Both the position numbers and the translations under genes were made by a program. From Salinisphaera sp. UBA1666 (GTDB lineage Bacteria > Pseudomonadota > Gammaproteobacteria > Nevskiales > Salinisphaeraceae), in NCBI GenBank assembly GCA_002320455.1, contig DCKU01000003.1:1-5135 (forward strand): DNA of 5,135 nt, in the 5' to 3' direction. Below, piece by piece: positions 1 to 5,135 of this stretch; within the stretch, counting starts at the first letter, position 1, and every line of letters begins with the position of its first letter. The notes below the pieces were generated by a model, which was given only the letters and a program-made list of their open reading frames with translations, did not search any database and was not told the origin of the DNA.

Positions 1-51
1 GCCTTGCAGGACACGATTTGCGGTCTCCAACGCGGCGCTCGTATGAAACAT
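1..51 (-). CDS. Possible 5' end of a leftward gene, TsaC/YrdC-like (partial)
   Basis: A leftward reading frame opens with ATG at 51 and runs off the window edge after 17 codons (MFHTSAALETANRVLQG). An AGGG lies at 62-59, seven bases before the ATG, which fits a ribosome binding site. The short peptide has the look of the first helix of TsaC/RimN (threonylcarbamoyl-AMP synthase, which makes the precursor of the t6A modification of tRNA). In those proteins a similar helix precedes the conserved IAYPTEAV strand, but that strand would lie outside the window. The gene would be divergent from the CDF gene. The opposite strand is also open across these bases, so both the gene and its identity are inferences from very little sequence. 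Confidence 0.3.
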   Translation of the reverse strand, partial: MFHTSAALETANRVLQG

Positions 52-192
52 CAACAAACCCTAGCCGCCGCTCCAGACTCAGCCCCGGCTGAACTGCTGG
101 CCGAGGTCTATTATTGACAGCCGCAGGCCAAGAATTGCCGGGCATCCACCGGGCTTCTATGATTCGCCGCGTCTGAGCCACGCCGCGACCTT
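52..192. other. Intergenic region upstream of the CDF gene
   Basis: This stretch separates the possible leftward gene from the CDF start. It holds a rightward promoter candidate (135-163) and two CCGGGC copies one helical turn apart (138-143 and 149-154). A perfect TTGACA at 114-119 has no matching -10. I see no RNA gene or strong hairpin here. Confidence 0.5.
135..163 (+). promoter_or_regulatory. Sigma70-type promoter candidate for the CDF gene
   Basis: TTGCCG at 135-140 matches four of six consensus -35 bases. TATGAT at 158-163 matches five of six consensus -10 bases. The spacer is exactly 17 bases. Transcription would start near 170, leaving a leader of about 23 bases before the ATG at 193. 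The spacer region carries direct CCGGGC repeats with an 11-base period, a possible operator. This rests on consensus matching only. Confidence 0.5.
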
Positions 193-1089
193 ATGATCAC
201 CACCGTTCGTTATGCCCTGGGCAGTGTGCTCATCGGTAGTGCTGTCTTTGCGCTGAAATACCTGGCCTACTGGCTAACCGGCAGTGCCGCGCTGTACTCC
301 GACGCGCTGGAATCCATCGTCAATATCGTGGCCGCCGGCGCGGCCGTGGCCGCCCTCAGGGTCAGTGCGATGCCGCCGGATGCTAATCATCCGTACGGCC
401 ACACCAAGGCCGAATATTTCTCGGCCGTGGCCGAGGGCGTGCTGATTGTGGGCGCAGCGGCCGCCATCCTCTACGACGCGTTTCATGCCCTGCTGCATCT
501 CAGAGCGATCATTGCCCCGGCCTCGGGGCTTGCCATCAACGCTCTGGCCACGCTGTTGAACGCCGTCTGGGCCGCCGTACTCCTGCGTCAGGGACGGCGT
601 CTTCGTTCGCCGGCGCTGGCCGCGGACGGCAAGCATCTGGCCACCGATGTCGTGACTTCGCTCGGTGTGTTCGTCGGCGTGATTCTAGTGGCGCTGACCG
701 GCTGGCTGTGGCTGGATCCGCTGATCGCCGCGGCTGTGGCGGTCAATATTCTGTGGTCCGGCTGGACGCTGGTGCGCGCCTCGATGGGCGGGCTGATGGA
801 TGAGGCCGTGCCGGAGGAAGAGCTGGACCGTATCCGCACGATCATCTTCGAGAACTCGCACGGCGCCTACCAATCACATGATCTGCGAACCCGACACGCC
901 GGCCGGCGTACGTTCATCGACTTCCATCTGGTGGTGGCCGGCGACATGCCCGTAGAGCGGGCCCACGACATTTGTGACCGCCTGGAAACCGCGCTGGAGA
1001 ACGAGTTTGCCGATTGTGTGGTCACCATCCACGTGGAGCCCGAACACAAGGCTGAGGTGGCCGACGTCTACGTGCCGCCGGCCCCGTAG
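193..1089 (+). CDS. Cation diffusion facilitator (CDF) family metal exporter, FieF/YiiP-like
   Basis: This 298-residue protein is probably an inner-membrane metal/proton antiporter that expels divalent cations such as Zn, Fe, Mn or Co from the cytoplasm. About six membrane helices fill residues 8-200, and a cytoplasmic metal-binding domain follows (about 205-285). Compared from memory with E. coli YiiP, site B is intact (D63, H66, H70), as is the TM5 half of transport site A (H148, D152). The C-terminal site residues H229, H245, H258 and H280 are kept, with E282 in place of Asp. The TM2 half of site A is E40 and N44 where YiiP has Asp and Asp, so metal choice cannot be assigned. An in-frame stop at 160-162 limits extension, and ATG 193 is the first Met. 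No clear Shine-Dalgarno is seen. The gene ends two bases from the convergent ABC operon. Family is certain, substrate is not. Confidence 0.93.
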   Translation: MITTVRYALGSVLIGSAVFALKYLAYWLTGSAALYSDALESIVNIVAAGAAVAALRVSAMPPDANHPYGHTKAEYFSAVAEGVLIVGAAAAILYDAFHALLHLRAIIAPASGLAINALATLLNAVWAAVLLRQGRRLRSPALAADGKHLATDVVTSLGVFVGVILVALTGWLWLDPLIAAAVAVNILWSGWTLVRASMGGLMDEAVPEEELDRIRTIIFENSHGAYQSHDLRTRHAGRRTFIDFHLVVAGDMPVERAHDICDRLETALENEFADCVVTIHVEPEHKAEVADVYVPPAP

Positions 1090-1119
1090 CCCTACTTGGC
1101 TTTTTCGGACTCGTCGGCC
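1059..1119. repeat. Nested inverted repeats over the convergent gene ends
   Basis: GGCCGACG at 1059-1066 is a perfect inverted copy of CGTCGGCC at 1112-1119. Inside it, CTACG (1068-1072) pairs with CGTAG (1085-1089), which ends on the CDF stop codon. A run of five T's (1101-1105) follows on the + strand, though 11 bases beyond the inner stem. It could form a shared bidirectional termination structure for two genes whose stops are two bases apart. It overlaps coding sequence and is not a canonical terminator, so the role is a guess. Confidence 0.25.
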
Positions 1120-1889
1120 GCGTCGCCGAAGTATTTGTCGTAGATCTTGTCGTAGGTGCCGTCGTCCTTGACCGCGGCCAGTGCGGCGTTGAAGCGCTTG
1201 GCCAAGTCGGTCTGGTTACGACGAAACGCGATGCCGAAACCGGTTCCGAAGTATTTCTTCGGCTCGGTGAGCACCGGGCCGGCGTTCTTGTACTTGTCCG
1301 ACTCATCCAGCAGCGTGCTCTGGCCGGTGGGAAAGTCCAGGAATGCGGCATCCAGGCGCCCGGCCGACATGTCCACGGCGATGTCGTCGGCGTTGGTATA
1401 GCGCTTGATCTTGGCGCGGCTTCCAAACTGATCGGTGACGTACTGATCCTGGACGGTTCCGCGCTGGACCGCGATCCGCTTGCCGGCCAGATCGTCGCCG
1501 TCATAGTCGGCAAGCGTCGTGTCGACCGGCACGAACCAGCCCGAGGGCACCACGATATAAGGCTCGGAAAAACGCAGCACGCGCTTGCGGTCTTCGGTGA
1601 TGGTCATCGACGACATGATGGCGTCGTACTTGCGCGCCATGAGCCCCGGGATGATGCCGTTCCACGACTGCTGGACCCACGAGCACTTCAAGTCCGCCTC
1701 GGCGCACAGGGCGTTGCCCAGTTCGATGTCAAAGCCCGTGAGATCACCGGCCGGCGTGGTGTACTCCATGGGCTTGTAGGGCACGTTGGTGGCGATACGG
1801 ATCGACTCCGCGGCCCCGGCCGTCTGGGCCATCAGCGCGCCGGTGCCTAGAACCGCGGCCAGGGCGAGTGCAGTAAAACGTGTGTGCAT
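1092..1889 (-). CDS. Periplasmic basic amino acid-binding protein of an ABC importer (HisJ/ArgT/ArtJ family)
   Basis: This 265-residue precursor captures a polar amino acid in the periplasm and delivers it to the HisQM-like permease. A Sec signal peptide covers about residues 1-26, with a hydrophobic stretch and an AGA-A cleavage context. Family landmarks are GFDIELGNALC near residue 52, C62 and C69 (the HisJ disulfide pair), IMSS at 91-94, R101 for the ligand carboxylate, D185 for the ligand amino group, and YFGTG near 213. Against HisJ/LAO (recalled numbering), Y14 is kept as Y38, but D11 is N35, position 52 (Leu/Phe) is W76, L117 is Q142 and T121 is V146. The ligand is therefore uncertain among arginine, lysine, ornithine and histidine. 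The C-terminal third resembles ArtJ most. The ATG at 1889 is preferred over an upstream GTG at 1925 because it gives a proper signal peptide and has GGAAG eight bases upstream. It is the last gene of the operon. Confidence 0.93.
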   Translation of the reverse strand: MHTRFTALALAAVLGTGALMAQTAGAAESIRIATNVPYKPMEYTTPAGDLTGFDIELGNALCAEADLKCSWVQQSWNGIIPGLMARKYDAIMSSMTITEDRKRVLRFSEPYIVVPSGWFVPVDTTLADYDGDDLAGKRIAVQRGTVQDQYVTDQFGSRAKIKRYTNADDIAVDMSAGRLDAAFLDFPTGQSTLLDESDKYKNAGPVLTEPKKYFGTGFGIAFRRNQTDLAKRFNAALAAVKDDGTYDKIYDKYFGDAADESEKAK

Positions 1890-1897
1890 GGGTCGTT

Positions 1898-1902
1898 CTT
1901 CC
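1898..1902 (-). promoter_or_regulatory. Ribosome binding site deciding the binding-protein start
   Basis: GGAAG on the minus strand sits eight bases before the ATG at 1889. It supports this ATG over the in-frame GTG at 1925, which would put 12 polar residues before the signal peptide. Confidence 0.55.
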
Positions 1903-1936
1903 GAGTCTTGAAACCAGTTGCCCACGGCCAGCCGAA

Positions 1937-2662
1937 CTAGCCGGGCTTCAAATGTCGCAGCATACGCGCTTCCAGCAGCTTGAAGCCGCCCTGCAGGGCA
2001 AAGCTCAACAACATGTAGACGACCGCGACGAAGATGAACGCCGGAAACGGCGAGTAGAAGCGCGCATAGACATAATACGCCGCCCCGGTCAGATCGGTGA
2101 TCGTCACCGCCGAGGCGATCGCGCTGGCGTGCAGCATAAAGATCACTTCGTTGCCATAGGCCGGCAGGGCGCGGCGAAACGCGCTGGGCAGAACGATTCG
2201 TCGATAGGCCGTGATCGGCGACATGCCATAGGCGCGGGCGGCTTCCAGCTCGCCGCGCGAGGTGGCTCGAATCGCGCCAACGAAGATCTCGGCCGTATAG
2301 GCCGCCGTATTCAGCGTGAAGGCCAGCAGCGCCGGATAGACCGGGTCATTGATGAAAAACGCCAGGCGGGTGTCTTGTATGCCGTCGATGAAAGCGAAGC
2401 CGTAATAGGCCACATACAGCTGGATGAGCAGCGGCGTGCCTCGAAACACGTAGGTGAACAGCCAGATCGGCGCGTTCAGCCAGGCCCGGCCGCTGGCCCG
2501 CCCAAGCGCCATGGGCACCGCCAGACACAGGCCAATGACCAGCGAGATGAAAACGAGCTGTACGGTGCGTACTAGACCCTGCCAGTACTGGGCCAGGGTC
2601 GAGGGCGTGAAGATCGCGTTATCGCTTAAAAACGGCGCGATATGAGCCAGCCACTGTTCCAT
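1937..2662 (-). CDS. hisM: Polar amino acid ABC transporter permease, HisM type
   Basis: This 241-residue inner-membrane subunit forms half of the translocation channel with the HisQ-type protein. It has the LFTYVFRGTPLLIQL segment at about 68-82 and AFTLNTAAYTAEIF at about 114-127, both typical of HisM. The EAA coupling loop (E140, A141, A142, G146, then I156, L158, P159) contacts the ATPase. About five membrane helices are visible and the length is normal for HisM. The ATG at 2662 overlaps the HisQ stop by one base (TGATG). A GTG one codon earlier (2665) is an equally in-frame alternative and would add a single residue. The start is probably translationally coupled to the upstream gene. A 47-base gap separates this gene from the binding-protein gene. 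Function follows from the family and the operon context. Confidence 0.93.
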   Translation of the reverse strand: MEQWLAHIAPFLSDNAIFTPSTLAQYWQGLVRTVQLVFISLVIGLCLAVPMALGRASGRAWLNAPIWLFTYVFRGTPLLIQLYVAYYGFAFIDGIQDTRLAFFINDPVYPALLAFTLNTAAYTAEIFVGAIRATSRGELEAARAYGMSPITAYRRIVLPSAFRRALPAYGNEVIFMLHASAIASAVTITDLTGAAYYVYARFYSPFPAFIFVAVVYMLLSFALQGGFKLLEARMLRHLKPG

Positions 2663-3366
2663 CACGTGGCCTGCGAAAAGCCGGTATCGAACCGGCGCTT
2701 GAGCCCCAGCACCACCAGCTCCGACACTGCCGTGATCGCTAAATAGCCCAGGCCCACCGGCACCATGAACAGAAACGGCTGATGGGTGGCCTTGGTCGCC
2801 TGATCGGCCACATAGACCATGTCCGACAGGCCGATGATCGACACTAGCGCGGTGGATTTGAGTAGCACCAGCCAGTTGTTGTTAATCCCCGGCAGGGCGT
2901 GGCGCATCATCAAAGGGAAACGGATCCGTCGAAAGGCCAGCCATCCGCTCATCCCGTAAGCGCGTGCGGCCTCCATCTGCCCGGCGTCCACGGCCAGGAA
3001 CGCGCCGCGAAAGGTCTCGGACATGTAGGCGCCGTAGATCACGCCCAGCGTGACTACGCCGGCCGCGAACGCGTTGACGTTGATGAACCAGTCCGTGCCC
3101 AAGTGTGCGTTGAGCGCATCGGTCGCCATGTTGATACCGATCTGGCCGCCGTAGAACAGCAGCATCATCATCACCAGATCGGGCACGCCGCGAATAATAG
3201 TCGTATAGAAGGTGGCTACACTCTTGGCCACGAGCGAGCGCGAGGATTTGGCACTGGCCACGACCAGGCCGATGACGAGCGCGGCCGCCAACGAGGCCAG
3301 CGCCAGTTCGGCGGTCAGCCAGGCGCCTTCGAGCAGGCGCGGTCCGTAGCCCTGAAAATCCAGCAT
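2662..3366 (-). CDS. hisQ: Polar amino acid ABC transporter permease, HisQ type
   Basis: This 234-residue inner-membrane subunit pairs with the HisM-type protein. It resembles E. coli HisQ throughout, with IIRGVPDLVMMMLLFYGGQI at about 57-76, TLGVIYGAYMSETFRGAF at about 106-123 and LPGINNNWLVLLKSTALVS at about 158-176. The EAA loop is E132, A133, A134, G138, and it ends in RIRFP at 147-151. Helices cover about 15-38, 62-80, 97-115, 160-182 and 200-222. The start ATG at 3366 overlaps the ATPase stop by one base (TGATG), with no strong Shine-Dalgarno, so translation is probably coupled. The assignment to HisQ rather than HisM rests on these sequence blocks. A role in arginine, lysine or ornithine uptake is equally possible, as in the Art and Aot systems. 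Confidence 0.93.
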   Translation of the reverse strand: MLDFQGYGPRLLEGAWLTAELALASLAAALVIGLVVASAKSSRSLVAKSVATFYTTIIRGVPDLVMMMLLFYGGQIGINMATDALNAHLGTDWFINVNAFAAGVVTLGVIYGAYMSETFRGAFLAVDAGQMEAARAYGMSGWLAFRRIRFPLMMRHALPGINNNWLVLLKSTALVSIIGLSDMVYVADQATKATHQPFLFMVPVGLGYLAITAVSELVVLGLKRRFDTGFSQAT

Positions 3367-4136
3367 CAGAAACGCGGGGCGAGAAATTGGCGCAGACGCG
3401 GCGAATCTGGCCGCGAGAGGACCTCAGCCGGGGCGCCGGTCTCTTCCACGCGGCCTTCGTGCAGATAGATGACCTGCGAGGACACATCACGCGCGAAGTC
3501 CATCTCGTGGGTGACGACGACCATGGTTCGGCCTTCGTCGGCCAGCTCACGCATCACGGCCAGCACGTCGCCCACCAGCTCCGGGTCCAGCGCCGAGGTG
3601 GGCTCATCGAAGAGCATGACCTCCGGATCCACGGCCAGCGCGCGGGCGATAGCGCCGCGCTGCTGCTGGCCGCCGGACAGCTGGGCCGGGAAATAATCAG
3701 CCCGGTCGGCCAGCCCTACCCGCTCCAGCAGGGCCATGCCGCGCTCGCGCGCCTGTTTTTTCGGCACGCCCAACACGTGGACCGGCGCTTCGATCACGTT
3801 GCCGATCAGGCTCATGTGCGCCCAGAGATTGAACCCCTGAAACACCATGGCCAGACGCGATCGGATCCGCTCGACCTGTTTCCAGCTGGCCGGCTCGCGG
3901 GTCTTTTTGTTCTGTTTGAAGGCAACGTGTTCGCCGTGGACGATCAGCTCGCCGGCGTCGGGCACCTCCAGCAGGTTCATGCAACGCAAGAACGTGCTCT
4001 TGCCGGAGCCGGAGGCCCCGATCAGCGTGATAACGTCGCCTTCGTGGGCCTCCAGAGAGACGCCGTTCAAGACCGAGACGTCTTTGAAAGACTTGTGCAG
4101 ATCGCGCACGACGAGCGGGGTTTCAGAATCGGCCAT
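3366..4136 (-). CDS. hisP: Polar amino acid ABC transporter ATP-binding protein, HisP type
   Basis: This 256-residue cytoplasmic ATPase drives import by dimerising beneath the HisQ-HisM pair. All nucleotide-binding motifs are intact: Walker A GASGSGKST at 40-48 (K46), Q-loop Q100 in MVFQ, signature LSGGQQQR at 153-160, Walker B VMLFDEP at 173-179 (D177, catalytic E178), D-loop SALD, and H-loop H210 in VVVTH. The insert between Walker A and the Q-loop (about 70-92) and the FNLWAHMSL block match HisP. The end SPRLRQFL is also typical. I chose the ATG at 4136 (MADSETPLVVRDLHKSF) because homologues begin here. A GTG at 4205 is in frame but adds 23 unrelated residues. The chosen ATG has no good Shine-Dalgarno. 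It is the first transporter gene, 111 bases downstream of the DUF4112 gene. Confidence 0.94.
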   Translation of the reverse strand: MADSETPLVVRDLHKSFKDVSVLNGVSLEAHEGDVITLIGASGSGKSTFLRCMNLLEVPDAGELIVHGEHVAFKQNKKTREPASWKQVERIRSRLAMVFQGFNLWAHMSLIGNVIEAPVHVLGVPKKQARERGMALLERVGLADRADYFPAQLSGGQQQRGAIARALAVDPEVMLFDEPTSALDPELVGDVLAVMRELADEGRTMVVVTHEMDFARDVSSQVIYLHEGRVEETGAPAEVLSRPDSPRLRQFLAPRF

Positions 4137-4200
4137 ACGCGTTGGCGGGGCACACCAGATCGACCAAACCGACAAGGATACCAGCCCCTGCCGGCCTGCC

Positions 4201-4237
4201 ACCACCGGCGGACCCAGGCGCTGTGTTTTCCGGTGGT
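4201..4237. repeat. Perfect 8-bp inverted repeat in the DUF4112-hisP gap
   Basis: ACCACCGG at 4201-4208 and CCGGTGGT at 4230-4237 are perfect inverted copies around a 21-base loop. They lie between the DUF4112 stop and the ATPase start, read leftward. No U-run follows on either strand, so this is not a canonical terminator. It could be an operator, a transcript-stabilising hairpin or chance in GC-rich DNA. Confidence 0.35.
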
Positions 4238-4247
4238 TTCCGGCCGG

Positions 4248-4739
4248 CTAGGCGCCCACCGCCGCGCGCCAGATGCCGAGACCGGCTACCACGGCCGCCG
4301 CCACGCCGATCACGATGGACACCGACGGCCGACCTTTCCGGCGCTGGCGCGAGGGATCCCCGGGCGTGGCTGTAACGTCCGAGAGCCAACGCTGCATCAG
4401 ATGCTGATTCCGACGATTGGCCTTGTAATAGATATCAAAGATATCGCCCAGCAGCGGAACCGAGCCCACGACGAAGTCGATGCCCACGTTGGCCGCCATA
4501 CGCGCAATCAGCCGCTTGGGCGCGCCCAGGCGCACGGCTTCGGCGATGCTCAGGCTCGACAGCCCCATACCGATGAAATCACCGGCAAACGGCAGCAGGC
4601 CCAAGATGCCATCGATGCCCATGCGCTTTCCGATGACCGGGATACGAAACGCATCGTCGAGCCAGAAAGCCAGCTTTTCCATGCGCGCCAGGCTGGCCTG
4701 GCGCTTGGCCGTGAGATCATCGACACCGGTATCGCTCAT
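4248..4739 (-). CDS. DUF4112 domain-containing membrane-associated protein
   Basis: This 163-residue protein contains the DUF4112 domain at about 20-120. Its function is not known to me. The diagnostic blocks are GIDGILGLLPFAGDFI (41-56), GIDFVVGSVPLLGDIF (86-101) and YYKANRRNQHLM (104-115). The first two blocks are copies of one motif, GID-x3-G-x2-P-x2-GD, exactly 45 residues apart. After a basic, proline-containing linker (about 125-138) comes a single hydrophobic helix (about 139-159) close to the C-terminus, so the protein is probably tail-anchored or has several membrane-embedded segments. The ATG at 4739 has only a weak AGGG five bases upstream. It is divergent from the SMP-30-like gene and lies just upstream of the ABC genes on the same strand. 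A shared transcript is possible, but no functional link to transport can be shown. Confidence 0.85.
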   Translation of the reverse strand: MSDTGVDDLTAKRQASLARMEKLAFWLDDAFRIPVIGKRMGIDGILGLLPFAGDFIGMGLSSLSIAEAVRLGAPKRLIARMAANVGIDFVVGSVPLLGDIFDIYYKANRRNQHLMQRWLSDVTATPGDPSRQRRKGRPSVSIVIGVAAAVVAGLGIWRAAVGA

Positions 4740-4771
4740 GGCACCCTAGATGCGTTAGGCGTAGGTTCTTG

Positions 4772-4800
4772 AGTATACGCACACGCGCGACCGGCGTGAG
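4772..4800 (-). promoter_or_regulatory. Leftward promoter candidate for the DUF4112 gene and perhaps the ABC operon
   Basis: On the minus strand TATACT (4777-4772) matches five of six -10 bases. CTCACG (4800-4795) matches three of six -35 bases, and the spacer is 17 bases. Transcription would begin near 4765, about 26 bases before the ATG at 4739. I found no convincing promoter in the 111-base gap before the ATPase gene, so this may drive the whole leftward operon. Confidence 0.4.
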
Positions 4801-4823
4801 ATGTCATGAGTCGGCCCCGCTTT

Positions 4824-4829
4824 GGAGAG
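4824..4829 (+). promoter_or_regulatory. Ribosome binding site of the SMP-30-like gene
   Basis: GGAGAG lies five bases before the ATG at 4835. It is the clearest Shine-Dalgarno in the window and fixes the start of the truncated gene at the right edge. Confidence 0.7.
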
Positions 4830-4834
4830 ACAAC

Positions 4835-5135
4835 ATGAAAAAAGGCGTGCTGCTGCTCGGTCTACTCTTAGCGGCGGTTTTAATCTATGCCATGGCCTGG
4901 CCGGCCCGTTTCGCGCCGGTGGCCTGGCAGCCCGCGCCCGAGCGTGAGATGGCCGCCTCCAAGCTGGGCTCCGTGGCCCGTCTGGCCGAGACGGCCGGCA
5001 CCGGGCCGGAAACGGTGATCGTGGGCCCGGACGGCGCGCTCTATACGGGGTATGCCGACGGGAGTGTGCATCGATTAACGCGCAGCGGACCGGAAACGCT
5101 TGCCACGGATACGGGTTCTCACCCGTTAATGCGGA
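4835..5135 (+). CDS. SMP-30/strictosidine-synthase-like beta-propeller protein, N-terminal part (partial)
   Basis: An open frame of 100 codons runs from ATG 4835 off the window edge. Residues 1-22 (MKKGVLLLGLLLAAVLIYAM) form a lysine-led hydrophobic anchor or signal sequence, so the rest is probably periplasmic or membrane-tethered. Residues 57-81 contain GPETVIVGPDGALYTGYADG followed by SVHRL. This is the first blade of the SMP-30/gluconolactonase/strictosidine synthase-like propellers, also found in the APMAP proteins. Members are lactonase-like or arylesterase-like hydrolases whose bacterial substrates are mostly unknown. The metal ligands and most blades lie outside the window, so activity cannot be judged. 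A good Shine-Dalgarno supports the start. The gene diverges from the DUF4112 gene with 95 bases between them. Confidence 0.72.
   Translation, partial: MKKGVLLLGLLLAAVLIYAMAWPARFAPVAWQPAPEREMAASKLGSVARLAETAGTGPETVIVGPDGALYTGYADGSVHRLTRSGPETLATDTGSHPLMR

Noticed and set aside
1..117. Rightward open frame from the window edge to TGA at 115-117, as the tail of an upstream gene
   Set aside because: The 38 codons show no family signature. The leftward reading from 51 has a start codon and ribosome binding site and looks slightly better. Neither can be settled from this window.
114..119. Perfect TTGACA -35 hexamer
   Set aside because: No -10 lies at a 15-19 base spacing (the bases there are GC-rich), so the pair at 135-163 is preferred.
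1890..1925. Upstream GTG start for the binding protein at 1925
   Set aside because: It would add 12 polar residues ahead of a textbook signal peptide. The ATG at 1889 has its own Shine-Dalgarno.
1880..2575. A 231-codon open frame on the + strand, antisense to hisM
   Set aside because: The translation is low-complexity, charged and without family features, and it mirrors the permease codons on the real strand.
4137..4205. Upstream GTG start for the ATPase at 4205
   Set aside because: The extra 23 residues do not resemble HisP N-termini, and the GTG has no clear ribosome binding site.
3387..4772. A 461-codon open frame on the + strand, antisense to hisP and DUF4112
   Set aside because: It lies antisense to a complete ATPase with all motifs and to most of the DUF4112 gene. 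Its translation is Arg/His/Gln-rich with no recognisable domain. Long shadow frames are expected in GC-rich DNA.
4769..4797. Rightward promoter for the SMP-30-like gene using TTGAGT at 4769-4774
   Set aside because: No acceptable -10 lies at the right distance. The TATACG nearby also has no usable -35.

Overview
The window comes from a GC-rich proteobacterial chromosome. It is most likely a gammaproteobacterium, because the ABC transporter subunits match the enterobacterial HisP/HisQ/HisM/HisJ proteins over their full lengths. I cannot name the genus. I see no phage, insertion sequence, CRISPR, rRNA or tRNA. This looks like ordinary core or transport territory, and I found no clear undescribed multi-gene system.

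Left part (1-1089). The left edge may hold the first 17 codons of a leftward gene, possibly tsaC-like, though that is tentative. A 141-base intergenic stretch follows, with a good sigma70-type promoter pointing right. Next is a complete cation diffusion facilitator (CDF) metal exporter of the FieF/YiiP type. Its stop codon lies two bases from the stop of the convergent operon.

Middle (1092-4739, all leftward). In transcription order there is a DUF4112 membrane-associated protein, then a polar amino acid ABC importer: ATPase (HisP type), permease (HisQ type), permease (HisM type) and periplasmic binding protein (HisJ/ArgT type). The ATPase-HisQ and HisQ-HisM junctions each overlap by one base (TGATG), so they are probably translationally coupled. 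The binding protein comes last, after a 47-base gap with its own ribosome binding site. It would deliver a basic amino acid such as histidine, arginine, lysine or ornithine to the HisQ-HisM channel, driven by a HisP dimer. Several pocket residues differ from the enterobacterial proteins, so the exact ligand is open. DUF4112 lies 111 bases upstream of the ATPase gene and may share its transcript, but nothing links it functionally to transport.

Right part (4740-5135). A 95-base divergent intergenic region carries a plausible leftward promoter for the DUF4112 gene. To its right is the 5' end of a rightward gene for an N-terminally anchored, SMP-30/strictosidine-synthase-like beta-propeller protein, cut by the window edge.

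Points most worth a second look are the altered transport-site residues of the CDF protein (Glu/Asn where YiiP has Asp/Asp), the internal duplication in the DUF4112 protein, and the substituted ligand pocket of the binding protein.
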